A stretch of 64,000 nucleotides of DNA from an uncultured Collinsella sp. GTDB lineage: Bacteria; Actinomycetota; Coriobacteriia; Coriobacteriales; Coriobacteriaceae. The stretch lies in NCBI GenBank assembly GCA_902489665.1, contig CABUAT010000001.1:62001-126000 (forward strand), given 5' to 3'. The translations under genes were made by a program, and so were the position numbers. Positions 43,318-51,640 of this stretch are shown here, one piece after another. The notes beneath the pieces are model-generated. The model was not told where the DNA came from, did not search any database, and saw only the letters and a list, made by a program, of their open reading frames with translations. Numbering within the stretch: position 1 is the first letter of the stretch; each line of letters opens with the position of its first letter.

Positions 43318-43743
43318 ATGAAGGCATTGCTCAACGAGTTCAAGGAATTCATTAATCGCGGCAACGTGATAGACATGGCCGTCGGCGTGATTATCGGCGG
43401 CGCATTCACTGCCATCGTGACCTCGCTTACCGACAACATCATCAACCCGCTTATCTCCGTGATTGCCGGCGGCAGCGCCACCGAGATCTCGGGGCTGGTG
43501 GTGCCGGGAACCAATATCGACTTTGGCGCCTTTATCGGTGCATGCATCAACTTTTTGATTGTGGCGGCGATCGTCTTTGCCATCGTCAAGGCCTTCAACA
43601 AGGCGCAGGAGATTGGCGACAGGCTCGCCGGTGCCACCACCGAGGAAGCCGCACCGGCGCCCGTCTGCCCGTATTGTCTGGAAGAGGTGCACGAAGGCGC
43701 GACCAAGTGTTGCCACTGCGGAAGCGAGCTGCCCAGGGAATAG
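43318..43743 (+). CDS. mscL: Large-conductance mechanosensitive channel with zinc-ribbon tail
   Basis: 141 residues. Releases solutes on sudden osmotic drop, homopentamer in the membrane. The N-terminus and pore helix are typical (FKEFINRGNVIDMAVGVIIG, AFTAIVTSLTDNIINPLI), and helix 2 contains INFLIVAAIVFAIVKAFNK. Beyond the usual cytoplasmic helix it carries CPYC...CCHCGSELP, a small zinc ribbon seen in only part of the family. GCGAGGAGTCACC precedes the ATG. The 245-base leader (43073-43317) is GC-rich with short hairpins and no supported gene. Confidence 0.96.
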   Translation: MKALLNEFKEFINRGNVIDMAVGVIIGGAFTAIVTSLTDNIINPLISVIAGGSATEISGLVVPGTNIDFGAFIGACINFLIVAAIVFAIVKAFNKAQEIGDRLAGATTEEAAPAPVCPYCLEEVHEGATKCCHCGSELPRE

Positions 43744-43803
43744 TCGCGTAGGCGCAGCATTATCAACCACACGGCAAGCACCCCAGGCGCCACAATCAAC
43801 TAA

Positions 43804-43827
43804 ATTTGGCCCCGTTTGGGGCCATTT
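43804..43827. terminator. Terminator after mscL
   Basis: AAATTTGGCCCC-GTTT-GGGGCCATTT, a compact bidirectional hairpin between convergent genes. Confidence 0.85.
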
Positions 43828-43863
43828 GTCGTTCGAGTGAATTGTTGCCGTAAGGCCCAGCTT

Positions 43864-44352
43864 TTACGCCTCGCGCAGCCAATCGAACGCGACACGCGCC
43901 GTGCCGTCGGACACATAGACGATACCGGCGCGCTTAAACCCGGCCTTGGCGATGGCGCCCTGCATGGGCAGGTTGTCTTGGTGTGTGTCGATACGCAGAT
44001 GGTCGATGCGTTCCTCGGCAAAGGCAAACATCGCAGCCGCGACGCCATGCGTGGTGCCGTCGGATGCCACGCGGTGCAGCACAGCATACGGGGCGTCGCT
44101 GCGCCACTGGCCGCCCTCGATCACATCGTAGGAACTGTCCGGCCCCGGCAGAAAGGCAAACGTCGCCACCACGCGTCCGTCTTCCTCGCACACATAGCTG
44201 CCACCGGCGGCGATATCGGCAGCCAGCTGCTCGCCCGAAGGCGTGCCCTCGGGCCACTGCGTCGTGTTGCCATGTGCGCGCATAAAGGCGCGGGCCGCGT
44301 CATAGATGGCCATGACGGCGGGAATGTCGGTATCGAGGGTTTTTCTGATCAT
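43864..44352 (-). CDS. GNAT family acetyltransferase
   Basis: 162 residues. GNAT by MIRKTLDTDIPAVMAIYDAAR, GSYVCEEDGRVVATFAFLPG and the end NLPMQGAIAKAGFKRAGIVYV. The central acetyl-CoA loop (HRVASDGTTHGVAAAMFAFA) is looser than the usual Q/RxxGxG/A. Substrate unknown. Divergent from the small zinc-site protein, with an inverted repeat between them. Confidence 0.85.
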   Translation of the reverse strand: MIRKTLDTDIPAVMAIYDAARAFMRAHGNTTQWPEGTPSGEQLAADIAAGGSYVCEEDGRVVATFAFLPGPDSSYDVIEGGQWRSDAPYAVLHRVASDGTTHGVAAAMFAFAEERIDHLRIDTHQDNLPMQGAIAKAGFKRAGIVYVSDGTARVAFDWLREA

Positions 44353-44373
44353 CGCGCGGCGACCTCACGTTTA

Positions 44374-44405
44374 TTGGTATCACTTTGATTGAGCAATGAT
44401 ACCAA
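44374..44405. promoter_or_regulatory. TTGGTATCA/TGATACCAA inverted repeat between divergent genes
   Basis: Perfect 9-bp arms with a 14-base spacer in the 77-base gap between the GNAT gene and the small zinc-site gene. A candidate operator. The half-site resembles the GGTATAA units at 41011. Confidence 0.55.
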
Positions 44406-44429
44406 CGTTTGGAGAAGGGCGCGAAGCAG

Positions 44430-44726
44430 ATGGGAAGCAAAAAGCGAGCCGCCTGGTCAAAGGCCAAAAGCGAGTTTTTGAGCGCTGCTACCGGCGGCGA
44501 TATGAGCGACCTGTTTGCACGCGAGGACGAGCGCCGCGACGCCCTGGACTCCGAGCGCGATGAAGCCTGGCGCTACAAATCGTGCGAGCGCAAAAACCGT
44601 TACGACACGCGCGCCGAGGCCGAGGCAGTTATGGCCGACTGCGAAAACCGCGGACGCCGCGGGCTGGCCTGCTACAAATGCGAATACTGCGGCGGCTGGC
44701 ACTTGACGTCGCACCCTTGGAAATAG
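44430..44726 (+). CDS. Small putative zinc-binding protein
   Basis: 98 residues. The N-terminal half is charged and helical. The second half has a treble-clef-like pattern, CERKNRYDTRAEAE then YKCEYCGGWHLTS, with four cysteines and a histidine. No named family recognised. Similar short proteins occur in phages and actinobacteria. ATG at 44430 preferred. A TTG seven codons earlier is possible. Confidence 0.7.
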   Translation: MGSKKRAAWSKAKSEFLSAATGGDMSDLFAREDERRDALDSERDEAWRYKSCERKNRYDTRAEAEAVMADCENRGRRGLACYKCEYCGGWHLTSHPWK

Positions 44727-44774
44727 GCGCCGCATCGGCACGGCATTGACGGAGCGCCAGCCATCGCACGCAAG

Positions 44775-45479
44775 CTACGGGCGCGGCGGCACCAACACAT
44801 CGTAGCGAACGGCCTTGCCCGCAAGTTGATAGCTCGGCTTAACGCCGGCAAGCAGCGGCCCCTTCACCGGCCGCTTGATAACGACCTTGCGCGGGCGCGC
44901 CGCAAGCGCAGCTTCGACCAGCGTCTCCTCATCGGCGCACGGCTGCTCCAGATGGTGTAAGAGTTGGAACTTCTTTTTCACCGCCGCGCTCTTGGTGCGT
45001 TCGGGAAACATGGGATCCAGATATACCACGTCGGGGGCGGCAAGCTCGCCCCGCCCGATCAGCTCAGCTGTATGGCGAAGGCCGGCAATGCTGTCCTCGC
45101 CCGCATGTAAGCGCATGCGCGACACGGCAGCCGCAAGCGCCGAATCATCTGCCGCGCGATCCAGGGCATCCTGAAGCAGCGCCGCGATCACGCAATCCTG
45201 CTCATACAGATCGACGGTAAAGCCCGCGGCCGCCAGCAGCAGCGAATCCTCGCCAAAGCCTGCCGTGGCGTCAATCGCCCATGGGCTCTCGATGCCTTTT
45301 GTGCGCGCAGCCTTTACCAACAGCTCTTGCTGCAGACGGCCCTGCTTGAGCCGCGGAAGCATGCGGGTAAAATCGGCACGCAGTTCCATCGAGCCGTCGG
45401 TGAGCGTGAGTCCCTCGGACTTCCCGGTCAGCTCAAGCCCCGCGGCTCGAGCAACAGAAAAGGGATCGACGATGCCCAT
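44775..45479 (-). CDS. rsmJ: 16S rRNA m2G1516 methyltransferase, RsmJ type
   Basis: 234 residues. Class I methyltransferase: SAM loop IDATAGFGEDSLLLAAAG and the RsmJ catalytic motif YLDPMFPERTKSAAVKKK. N-terminal LTDGSMELRADF also fits RsmJ. Would methylate guanine 1516 of 16S rRNA. AAGGAGTACCC precedes the ATG. Part of a cluster of rRNA/tRNA modification genes scattered through the window (trmL, rlmA). Confidence 0.88.
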   Translation of the reverse strand: MGIVDPFSVARAAGLELTGKSEGLTLTDGSMELRADFTRMLPRLKQGRLQQELLVKAARTKGIESPWAIDATAGFGEDSLLLAAAGFTVDLYEQDCVIAALLQDALDRAADDSALAAAVSRMRLHAGEDSIAGLRHTAELIGRGELAAPDVVYLDPMFPERTKSAAVKKKFQLLHHLEQPCADEETLVEAALAARPRKVVIKRPVKGPLLAGVKPSYQLAGKAVRYDVLVPPRP

Positions 45480-45542
45480 GGGTACTCCTTAGCAAGCAAA
45501 ACGAATACGCGAGCGCCGTTTATGTCGGCACCCAACCGTCCG

Positions 45543-45686
45543 CTATTGTCCCACATGCGACATGGCCCACAGCATCCCAACGCAAAGCACCGCCATCAAT
45601 CCCGTGCACACGGCAGCGATCACAGAATCACCCATGCGCCTTCCCAACGACCGCGGCTCACGCACTTGACCTGTTCCGTACATCAT
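45543..45686 (-). CDS. Small membrane protein, 47 residues
   Basis: Reads MMYGTGQVREPRSLGRRMGD and then a single hydrophobic helix SVIAAVCTGLMAVLCVGMLW followed by AMSHVGQ. An excellent ribosome-binding site, AAGGAGGAGCC, stands directly before the first ATG, and the arginine-rich N-terminus before the helix fits a membrane protein with its N-terminus inside. No homologue recognised. It lies 63 bases upstream of rsmJ on the same strand, so it may be co-transcribed. Confidence 0.65.
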   Translation of the reverse strand: MMYGTGQVREPRSLGRRMGDSVIAAVCTGLMAVLCVGMLWAMSHVGQ

Positions 45687-45913
45687 GGCTCCTCCTTGAG
45701 ACCAGCTCTTACCATGGCCCCATCATCGCAGCACCGCGCATGAGCTGCCATCGATTTGCCTTACGCCCAGCTTTCCTTTTTGAAAGGTTGGACCGTACAG
45801 GCAAGAGACGCTTTCAAACGCATGCATCGCCGCGTTGAACTACAATGTGCTTCACCATATGTGCAGTACATTGGGTGCGCCAAGTTGGCGTACTCGTATC
45901 GAAAGGACCAGCC

Positions 45914-46315
45914 ATGAGCTTCACTCGCAAGACTCTCAAAATCCTTGCTCTCATCTACTTTGTTTTGGGCATCGCCAGCCTCGTCACCGCCGGCGTCGGT
46001 ATCGCCACGGGCGGTCTCGATTCCACGTACGGTTCGTACGCCACGCTCGCAGCGGTCGTGCTTATCGCCAAGGGTCTCGTCGACCTTGCCGCAGGCGTCG
46101 CCGGTATCAAGGGCGCCAACAAGCCTTCGCAGGTGGACGGCGCGTTTAAGCTCGGTATTGTTGCCGCGGTCGCCACGCTTGCCCAAGCGGTGCTCACGCT
46201 TCCCGCGTTTGGCGGCGACGCCATCAACTTTGGCGCCTTTGTCATCGTGGTGTACGACCTGTTCTTTGTTCAGCAGGCACACGCCGTTAAGGCCGAGAAC
46301 AAGGACCGCCTGTAA
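45914..46315 (+). CDS. Small membrane protein with four predicted helices
   Basis: 133 residues, with hydrophobic segments near 8-32, 40-60, 70-92 and 100-122 (ILALIYFVLGIASLVTAGV; AVVLIAKGLVDLAAGVAGI; IVAAVATLAQAVLTL; GAFVIVVYDLFFVQQ). Family not recognised with certainty. GAAAGGACCAGCC precedes the ATG. A terminator follows. No clear partner gene. Confidence 0.75.
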   Translation: MSFTRKTLKILALIYFVLGIASLVTAGVGIATGGLDSTYGSYATLAAVVLIAKGLVDLAAGVAGIKGANKPSQVDGAFKLGIVAAVATLAQAVLTLPAFGGDAINFGAFVIVVYDLFFVQQAHAVKAENKDRL

Positions 46316-46353
46316 GCGCTCGCTTCTCATAACCTCTGCAGCCAAGCAACTAA

Positions 46354-46389
46354 AAAGGGCCGATCGCGCATCTCCGCGGTCGGCCCTTT
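46354..46389 (+). terminator. Terminator after the small membrane protein
   Basis: AAAGGGCCGA and TCGGCCCTTT, loop 16 bases, then TACG. Confidence 0.85.
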
Positions 46390-46406
46390 ACGTTTGCCCA
46401 GATAAA

Positions 46407-46442
46407 ACCTACCAAAATAAACCTGTCCCTTTTTGGCAGGTT
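46407..46442 (-). repeat. GGGACAG-core palindromic element, ACCTGCCAAAA arm type
   Basis: Same as 24561-24595 apart from ACCTACC in the distal arm. It begins two bases after the TAA stop of rlmA, in the gene's direction. Confidence 0.8.
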
Positions 46443-46443
46443 G

Positions 46444-47259
46444 TTAGCCGTGGCGGTACTCGGCGATGATGAAGTCGATGTCAGTCTGAAGGGTATCGAG
46501 GTTTGCCAAGCGCTCTTTGTCGGCGGGGCGCGTGCGGTAGTAGTACGGCGTCATCTGGAACACCGCCTCGATGTCCGCCTGGGTCTGAAGCGTAATAATC
46601 GCAGACACCCGCTGCGTTCCGACCAACTCGAGCTCGGTGGTCTTCGGCAGCTTCTCATCGTTAAGGTACGGCGTGTCGTAGAGTACCTCCTTGAGCCCAA
46701 AGAGGTGACGAGCACCCGGCACCACGGTGTAGAGCGAACCCTCCGGCGCCAGCACGCGGGCAAACTCGCGTTCGTTAAAGGGGGCAAAGAGCTCGGTCAC
46801 CATATCGAAGGCACCATCGGCCACGGGGATGTCCTTCATGTTGGCCACGAAGTAGGTCGCATCGCCGCGCTTGGCGGCCAGGCGCACCATCTCCTTGCCC
46901 AGGTCAAAACCGTAAGCATCTACGCCCGGCACCGCGCCCATGGCACTGGTGTAGTAGCCCTCGCCACAGCAAATATCGAGCAGCGTCATGGGGTCGTTCG
47001 TAGACGCGGCACGCCCAGACACCCGCTCGCGCACCAACTCAACCATCGCATCGCGCAACGGCGCATAGTAACCACGGTTCAGAAAGTCACGACGGCTGCG
47101 CGCCTGAGACTTGGGATCGCCCATGGAGTCGCCGCTCTTGGACGAACGCAGCAGATACAGATAGCCCTCGCGAGCACGGTCAAACCGGTGTCCGCCCGCA
47201 CATGCAGCACCGCGCTCGTCATCCACCAACGGCTCATGGCAAACGGGACACAACAACAT
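46444..47259 (-). CDS. rlmA: 23S rRNA (guanine-745/748-N1)-methyltransferase, RlmA family
   Basis: 271 residues. The N-terminal zinc finger (CPVCHEPL...ACAGGHRFD) recognises the rRNA hairpin. YLYLLRSSKSGDSMGD is the family loop. The methyltransferase core has LLDICCGEGYYTSAM and DMVTELFAPFNEREFARVL. In Gram-positive bacteria this class (TlrB/RlmAII) methylates G748 and can affect tylosin sensitivity. AAGGAGTTGCC precedes the ATG. Divergent from the MATE exporter. Confidence 0.9.
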   Translation of the reverse strand: MLLCPVCHEPLVDDERGAACAGGHRFDRAREGYLYLLRSSKSGDSMGDPKSQARSRRDFLNRGYYAPLRDAMVELVRERVSGRAASTNDPMTLLDICCGEGYYTSAMGAVPGVDAYGFDLGKEMVRLAAKRGDATYFVANMKDIPVADGAFDMVTELFAPFNEREFARVLAPEGSLYTVVPGARHLFGLKEVLYDTPYLNDEKLPKTTELELVGTQRVSAIITLQTQADIEAVFQMTPYYYRTRPADKERLANLDTLQTDIDFIIAEYRHG

Positions 47260-47315
47260 GGCAACTCCTTAGCGCGGACAACACAACGCCCACCATTGTC
47301 GCACGCCTTCCCCAC

Positions 47316-47375
47316 CTAGTCATTGGGGACGTTCTTGAATGACTAGTCGTTTAAGAACGTCCCCAACGACTAGTC
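47316..47375. repeat. Inverted pair of TAGTCGTT-type palindromic elements
   Basis: The first unit is CTAGTCATT-GGGGACGTTCTT-GAATGACTAG (47316-47346). The second is the inverse with TAGTCGTT arms (47344-47373). Together they form a large cruciform-capable block between rlmA and the MATE gene. Related single copy at 6623. Confidence 0.8.
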
Positions 47376-47437
47376 GATTAGGAGTATCATCGTCTGCGCA
47401 AATAAGCACGAAATAGCATGTTAGAGATTGAGAGCGT

Positions 47438-48820
47438 ATGGCCGATACCGTATCTAAGCACATCGACATGACCACCGGCTCGCTGTGGCGCAATATTCCC
47501 CTGTTCGCCTTCCCCGTGGCCGCCACGAGCATCTTGGAGCAGCTGTCGAACCTCATCGCCACGGTCATCATCGGTAACTTCTCGGGCGACCAGGGAACCC
47601 TCGCCATGGCGGCGGTCGGCTCCAATGTTCCGCTTACCAGCCTTATGCTCAACCTGTTTATCGGCATGTCGCTTGGCTCCAACGTGGTCATCGCCAACGC
47701 TATCGGCCGCAACGATCAAAACATGGTCAAACGCGCCGTCCATACCTCGATTTTAATGGCGCTCGTGGGCTTTGTCGTCATCGCGCTGGGCGAGATCTTT
47801 GCCGAGCCCATGCTCGCCGCGCTCAACGTTCCCGCCGAGACCATGCCGCTCGCCTCACTCTATCTACGCGTCTTTTTGCTCAGCATGCCCTCAATCTTGC
47901 TCTACAACTTTGAGGCCGCGATCTTCCGCTCCGTCGGCATCACCCGCATGCCGCTGCAGGCGCTTGCCGTGTCCACCGTCCTCAACATTGGCCTGGACCT
48001 CATCTTTGTCCCCGTACTCCACTGGGGCGTCGCGGGCGTCGCCATCGCCACCGCCATCGCCTACACCGTCAGCGCCGCCACACTCTTTATCCGCCTGCTC
48101 AAGACCGACTCCGTCGTCCGCGTCACCCTACGCGATCTGGCTATCGACCCCGTCGCCCTCAAGCGCATCGTCAAGATCGGACTGCCCGCCGGCATCCAAA
48201 GCGCCGTCTTTGCCGTAGCCAACATCATCATCCAGTCCGCCATCAACAGCCTGGGCACCGAGGTCATGGCGGCATCGAGCGCCGCTATGAGCTTGGAGTA
48301 CGTATGCTACAACCTGCTCAACAGCTTTAGCCAGGCTTGCACCACCTTTGTGGGACAAAACCACGGTGCCCGCCAGATCGACCGCTGCACCAAAACGCTC
48401 AAGGTCTGCCTTGTCGAAGGCGGTATCGTTGCACTCACCACGATTATCGTTATTGTCGGCCTGGGGCGCGAAATCTTGTCGCTCTTTAACAGCGATCCCA
48501 ACATCGTCTCGATCGGCTATATCCGCGTGTGTTCGATCTTCCCGGCGTACGCCTTTAGCATGTTCTACGAAAACATGTCAGGCTACCTGCGCGGCTTTGG
48601 CATCTCGCTCACGCCCGCCCTCATCACCATGATCTGCGTCTGCGGCATCCGCTTCTATTGGGTGTTCTGCGTGTTCCCGCACTTCCGCACCTTTGCGAAC
48701 ATCATGATGGTCTACCCTATCAGCCTGGGCACCACGGCGTTCTTTATGGTCGTGGCGGTACTACTCTGCCACCCGGCACGCACCTATCGCGCCACCCAAG
48801 CCAAAGCGACAGCCCGCTAA
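47438..48820 (+). CDS. MATE-family efflux transporter
   Basis: 460 residues, 12 hydrophobic helices. A cation-coupled exporter of drugs or metabolites. MTTGSLWRNIPLFAFPVAAT at the start, then AAVGSNVPLTSLMLNLFIGM with GSNVVIANAIGRND, and in the second half IKIGLPAGIQSAVFAVANII and VGQNHGARQIDR, all as in MATE/DinF proteins. GATTGAGAGCGT is a modest ribosome-binding site. Substrate unknown. The divergent neighbour is rlmA. Confidence 0.93.
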   Translation: MADTVSKHIDMTTGSLWRNIPLFAFPVAATSILEQLSNLIATVIIGNFSGDQGTLAMAAVGSNVPLTSLMLNLFIGMSLGSNVVIANAIGRNDQNMVKRAVHTSILMALVGFVVIALGEIFAEPMLAALNVPAETMPLASLYLRVFLLSMPSILLYNFEAAIFRSVGITRMPLQALAVSTVLNIGLDLIFVPVLHWGVAGVAIATAIAYTVSAATLFIRLLKTDSVVRVTLRDLAIDPVALKRIVKIGLPAGIQSAVFAVANIIIQSAINSLGTEVMAASSAAMSLEYVCYNLLNSFSQACTTFVGQNHGARQIDRCTKTLKVCLVEGGIVALTTIIVIVGLGREILSLFNSDPNIVSIGYIRVCSIFPAYAFSMFYENMSGYLRGFGISLTPALITMICVCGIRFYWVFCVFPHFRTFANIMMVYPISLGTTAFFMVVAVLLCHPARTYRATQAKATAR

Positions 48821-48847
48821 ACACCGCACTCAACGCCACGCCAGTCA

Positions 48848-49714
48848 TTAATTGACAATATGCGAGCTCATATAGTCGATAAAACGCCTCGTGGCGATAG
48901 GCATGGTATCCCAGCTGCGCCAGGCTGCCACTACGTCGCGCGAGGGTGCGTGCACGATAGGACGTACACGAATATCGGCCCGCATGCCCTCAACGGTACG
49001 GCGATACAGCATGCTCACGCCTAGGCCCTCCTCCACCATCGCCATGATGGTGTAGTCGTCGGTCACTTCACTCGTCACGTGCGGCGACAGTCCATGCGTC
49101 GCGAATGCATCGAGCACCAGACTCTGTTCGCCCTCATCCAGCAGCACAAACGGCTCGGACGCCAGGTCGGCGAGTGTCACCTTTTCCTTTGCCGTCAGCG
49201 GATGCGCGGCCGGCAACAATGCCACCAACTCGTCGTGATAGACCACGCGCTTCTCGAGCCCAGCGGTAAATCCGCGCGCCGTAAAGCAAAAGTCAACCAC
49301 GCCATCGTGCACCCACTGGGCGTTGCGCGTGTAATCGCCCTGCTTGAGGGTAAAGCGTACGCCCGGGTGCAGCGCACCAAAGTCGCGGATCACACGCGGC
49401 AGCACGGTACGACTCACGTTGGTAAACGTCGCGATGCGAATGTCGGTCGACGAAAGCCCCAGCAGCTCCTGGCGCTTGCCCTCGAGCTCGGCCTCGGCAG
49501 TCACGATCTGGCGCAGGTACGGCAGATATTGTTTACCGTCGCGCGTAAGCGAAACGCCCTGCTTACCGCGCTCGATAAGCGTGGTGCCCAGCTCGCGCTC
49601 GAGCGCCTTGACGGCTTGGCTCACCGCACTTTGCGTATAGCCCAGCTCGTCGGCCGCACGTTTCAGACTGCCGCGATCGACCACCATACAAACAATCTGA
49701 TACCGCGATGTCAT
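48848..49714 (-). CDS. LysR-family transcriptional regulator
   Basis: 288 residues. Winged helix with GSLKRAADELGYTQSAVSQA and VKALERELGTTLIERGKQGV. Effector domain with IRIATFTNVSRTVLPRVIRD and VTDDYTIMAMVEEGLGVSML. It diverges from the EamA gene at 49873. The pair mirrors the LysR/EamA module at 11716/12692. GGAGGCACG precedes the ATG. Confidence 0.92.
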   Translation of the reverse strand: MTSRYQIVCMVVDRGSLKRAADELGYTQSAVSQAVKALERELGTTLIERGKQGVSLTRDGKQYLPYLRQIVTAEAELEGKRQELLGLSSTDIRIATFTNVSRTVLPRVIRDFGALHPGVRFTLKQGDYTRNAQWVHDGVVDFCFTARGFTAGLEKRVVYHDELVALLPAAHPLTAKEKVTLADLASEPFVLLDEGEQSLVLDAFATHGLSPHVTSEVTDDYTIMAMVEEGLGVSMLYRRTVEGMRADIRVRPIVHAPSRDVVAAWRSWDTMPIATRRFIDYMSSHIVN

Positions 49715-49872
49715 CGTGCCTCCACATCAATGCAGCCGTAAAACGTTTTGCCAGTGCTTATCCTAATGACATTAGCATTTCTTAATCATACTGAAGATAC
49801 ATTCGCTTTACTACATCCACATCTGGGAGCAGAATCCTTTTTACGAAACCGTTCTGTAACAAAAGGAGTCCC

Positions 49873-50775
49873 ATGGATCGCAAAAAAGCAATCGCGCTCT
49901 CATTTTCCGTTCCCGTCGCATGGGGCTTTTCGTACCCCCTCATGAAGATCGGCATGGACAGCATGAACGCCACGAGCATCGTTGCGTTGCGCTGCATCAT
50001 CGCCTTTGTGGTCTGCCTGTTGCTCTTCCACAAGCACGCGTTGCGCATCAACCGCGACCTTATGGTCCGCGCCGCCATCATCGGCGCCATTATGGCAACC
50101 GAACTCACCTGCATGTGCCTGGGTTCCAGCCTCACCTCCGCCTCCACCGCCGGCTTTTTGCAGAGCCTGACGGTCGTGATCGTGCCGTTTGCCAACGCCG
50201 CCCTGCTGCGCCGCGCCCCCGAGCGCAAAGTGCTCATCGGCACCGCCATCGTCACCTGCGGCATGCTGCTGCTCTCGGGCGCCGACTTCACCAGCCTGAA
50301 CCCGGGCGCGCTCATCATGCTGCTCTCCGCTTTTGTCTATGCCGGCCACATCATTGTGGCGAAGCGCTTTGTCGAAGATGTCGACCCGCTGGCTCTGGGC
50401 GTTTGGCAGCTGGGCTTCGGCGGCCTGTTCTCAGGCATCGCCGCATTCACCTTTGGCGGCTTCACGCTTCCCAGTACGCCCAGCGAGATCGTGGTCGTCG
50501 TCGCGCTCGCACTCATCTGCTCTGCCTACGGCTTTATCACCCAGACGCTCGTGCAGCCCCACGTGCCTGCCGAGACCACCGGTTTCGCCTTCTCGCTCGA
50601 GCCGGTATGCTCCGCCGTTTTTTCGTTCTTCCTGGTCGGCGAGGTCCTGAGCCCCATCGCCTTCTTTGGCGCCGCCCTCATCCTCACCGGCGTCATGGTG
50701 GCAACCGTCGAGCTTCCGCGCCTCCGCGCACATGGACAGGCTCGCATGGCAGGAGCGCCCGAGCACGTCTCGTAG
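49873..50775 (+). CDS. EamA-family (DMT) transporter
   Basis: 300 residues, ten helices in two EamA halves. Starts KKAIALSFSVPVAWGFSYPL. The second half ends FSLEPVCSAVFSFFLVGEVL, the family signature. AAAAGGAGTCCC precedes the ATG. Probably exports an amino acid-like metabolite under control of the divergent LysR protein. Substrate unknown. Confidence 0.9.
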   Translation: MDRKKAIALSFSVPVAWGFSYPLMKIGMDSMNATSIVALRCIIAFVVCLLLFHKHALRINRDLMVRAAIIGAIMATELTCMCLGSSLTSASTAGFLQSLTVVIVPFANAALLRRAPERKVLIGTAIVTCGMLLLSGADFTSLNPGALIMLLSAFVYAGHIIVAKRFVEDVDPLALGVWQLGFGGLFSGIAAFTFGGFTLPSTPSEIVVVVALALICSAYGFITQTLVQPHVPAETTGFAFSLEPVCSAVFSFFLVGEVLSPIAFFGAALILTGVMVATVELPRLRAHGQARMAGAPEHVS

Positions 50776-50863
50776 ACCCCACTCTTCATACAGCCGTGGC
50801 ATAAAGGCAACCGGTGCGCCTTTACAATAGATACCGACAGAGCATCTGACGTAAAGGAGTCCC

Positions 50864-51589
50864 ATGGACGCCGCGACCCGCGACCGCAACATAGCAACTT
50901 GGTTGGGCGATGCGCCGCAACCGGTACGTGACACTACGAACCAGCTGCTCGAGCACATCGCCCTTTTGCGTGCCGAGCAGACTATCTACCCGGCACAAGA
51001 CGACATCCTCAATGCCCTCGCCTACACGCCAGCCGACCAGGTCAAGGTTGTCATCTTGGGTCAAGACCCCTATCACGGACCCAACCAGGCCATGGGGCTG
51101 TCGTTCTCGGTCCCCGCGACGCAAACCAAGTTGCCGCCGAGCCTGCGCAACATCTATAAGGAGCTCAAAGCCGATCTGGGTTGCCCCATTCCCGCCACGG
51201 GAGACCTAACCCCATGGGCACAACAGGGCGTCCTGCTCCTCAACACCACGCTCACCGTGCGCGAGCATGCCGCGAACTCGCACGCCAAGCTGGGCTGGAG
51301 CACGCTCACCGACTACGTTATCGAACACTGCTGCCAGCTGCCCCAGCCGGTAGTCTTTTTGGCATGGGGCCGCTTTGCCCAGCAGATGGTCGAAGGTAAG
51401 CTCGCCGCGACCGGCGCGGGCAAGGCGACCGGCAAGTTCTGCCTGGCATCTACGCACCCCTCGCCGCTTTCGGCCAACCGTGCCACGGCAGAACTCCCCG
51501 CCTTTATGGGGTCGCGCCCCTTCTCGGCAGCCAATCGGCTACTCGAACAGCACGGCTCGACCCCCGTCAACTGGACTTGCCTCGGCTAA
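50864..51589 (+). CDS. ung: Uracil-DNA glycosylase, family 1
   Basis: 241 residues. Removes uracil from DNA. Water-activating motif VVILGQDPYHGPNQAMGLSF with D68, uracil-binding VLLLNTTLTVR and the DNA-intercalating HPSPLSANRATAELPAF are intact. AAAGGAGTCCC before the ATG. A terminator follows. The C-terminal ~15 residues are somewhat longer than in E. coli. Confidence 0.97.
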   Translation: MDAATRDRNIATWLGDAPQPVRDTTNQLLEHIALLRAEQTIYPAQDDILNALAYTPADQVKVVILGQDPYHGPNQAMGLSFSVPATQTKLPPSLRNIYKELKADLGCPIPATGDLTPWAQQGVLLLNTTLTVREHAANSHAKLGWSTLTDYVIEHCCQLPQPVVFLAWGRFAQQMVEGKLAATGAGKATGKFCLASTHPSPLSANRATAELPAFMGSRPFSAANRLLEQHGSTPVNWTCLG

Positions 51590-51603
51590 AAATCGATACA
51601 TCA

Positions 51604-51640
51604 AAAACGCGCCCGACGGCTTTCCATCAGGCGCGTTTCC
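51604..51640. terminator. Bidirectional terminator between ung and the SDR gene
   Basis: AAACGCGCC and GGCGCGTTT with inner GACGG/CCATC partial pairing. T-runs on both sides. Confidence 0.85.
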
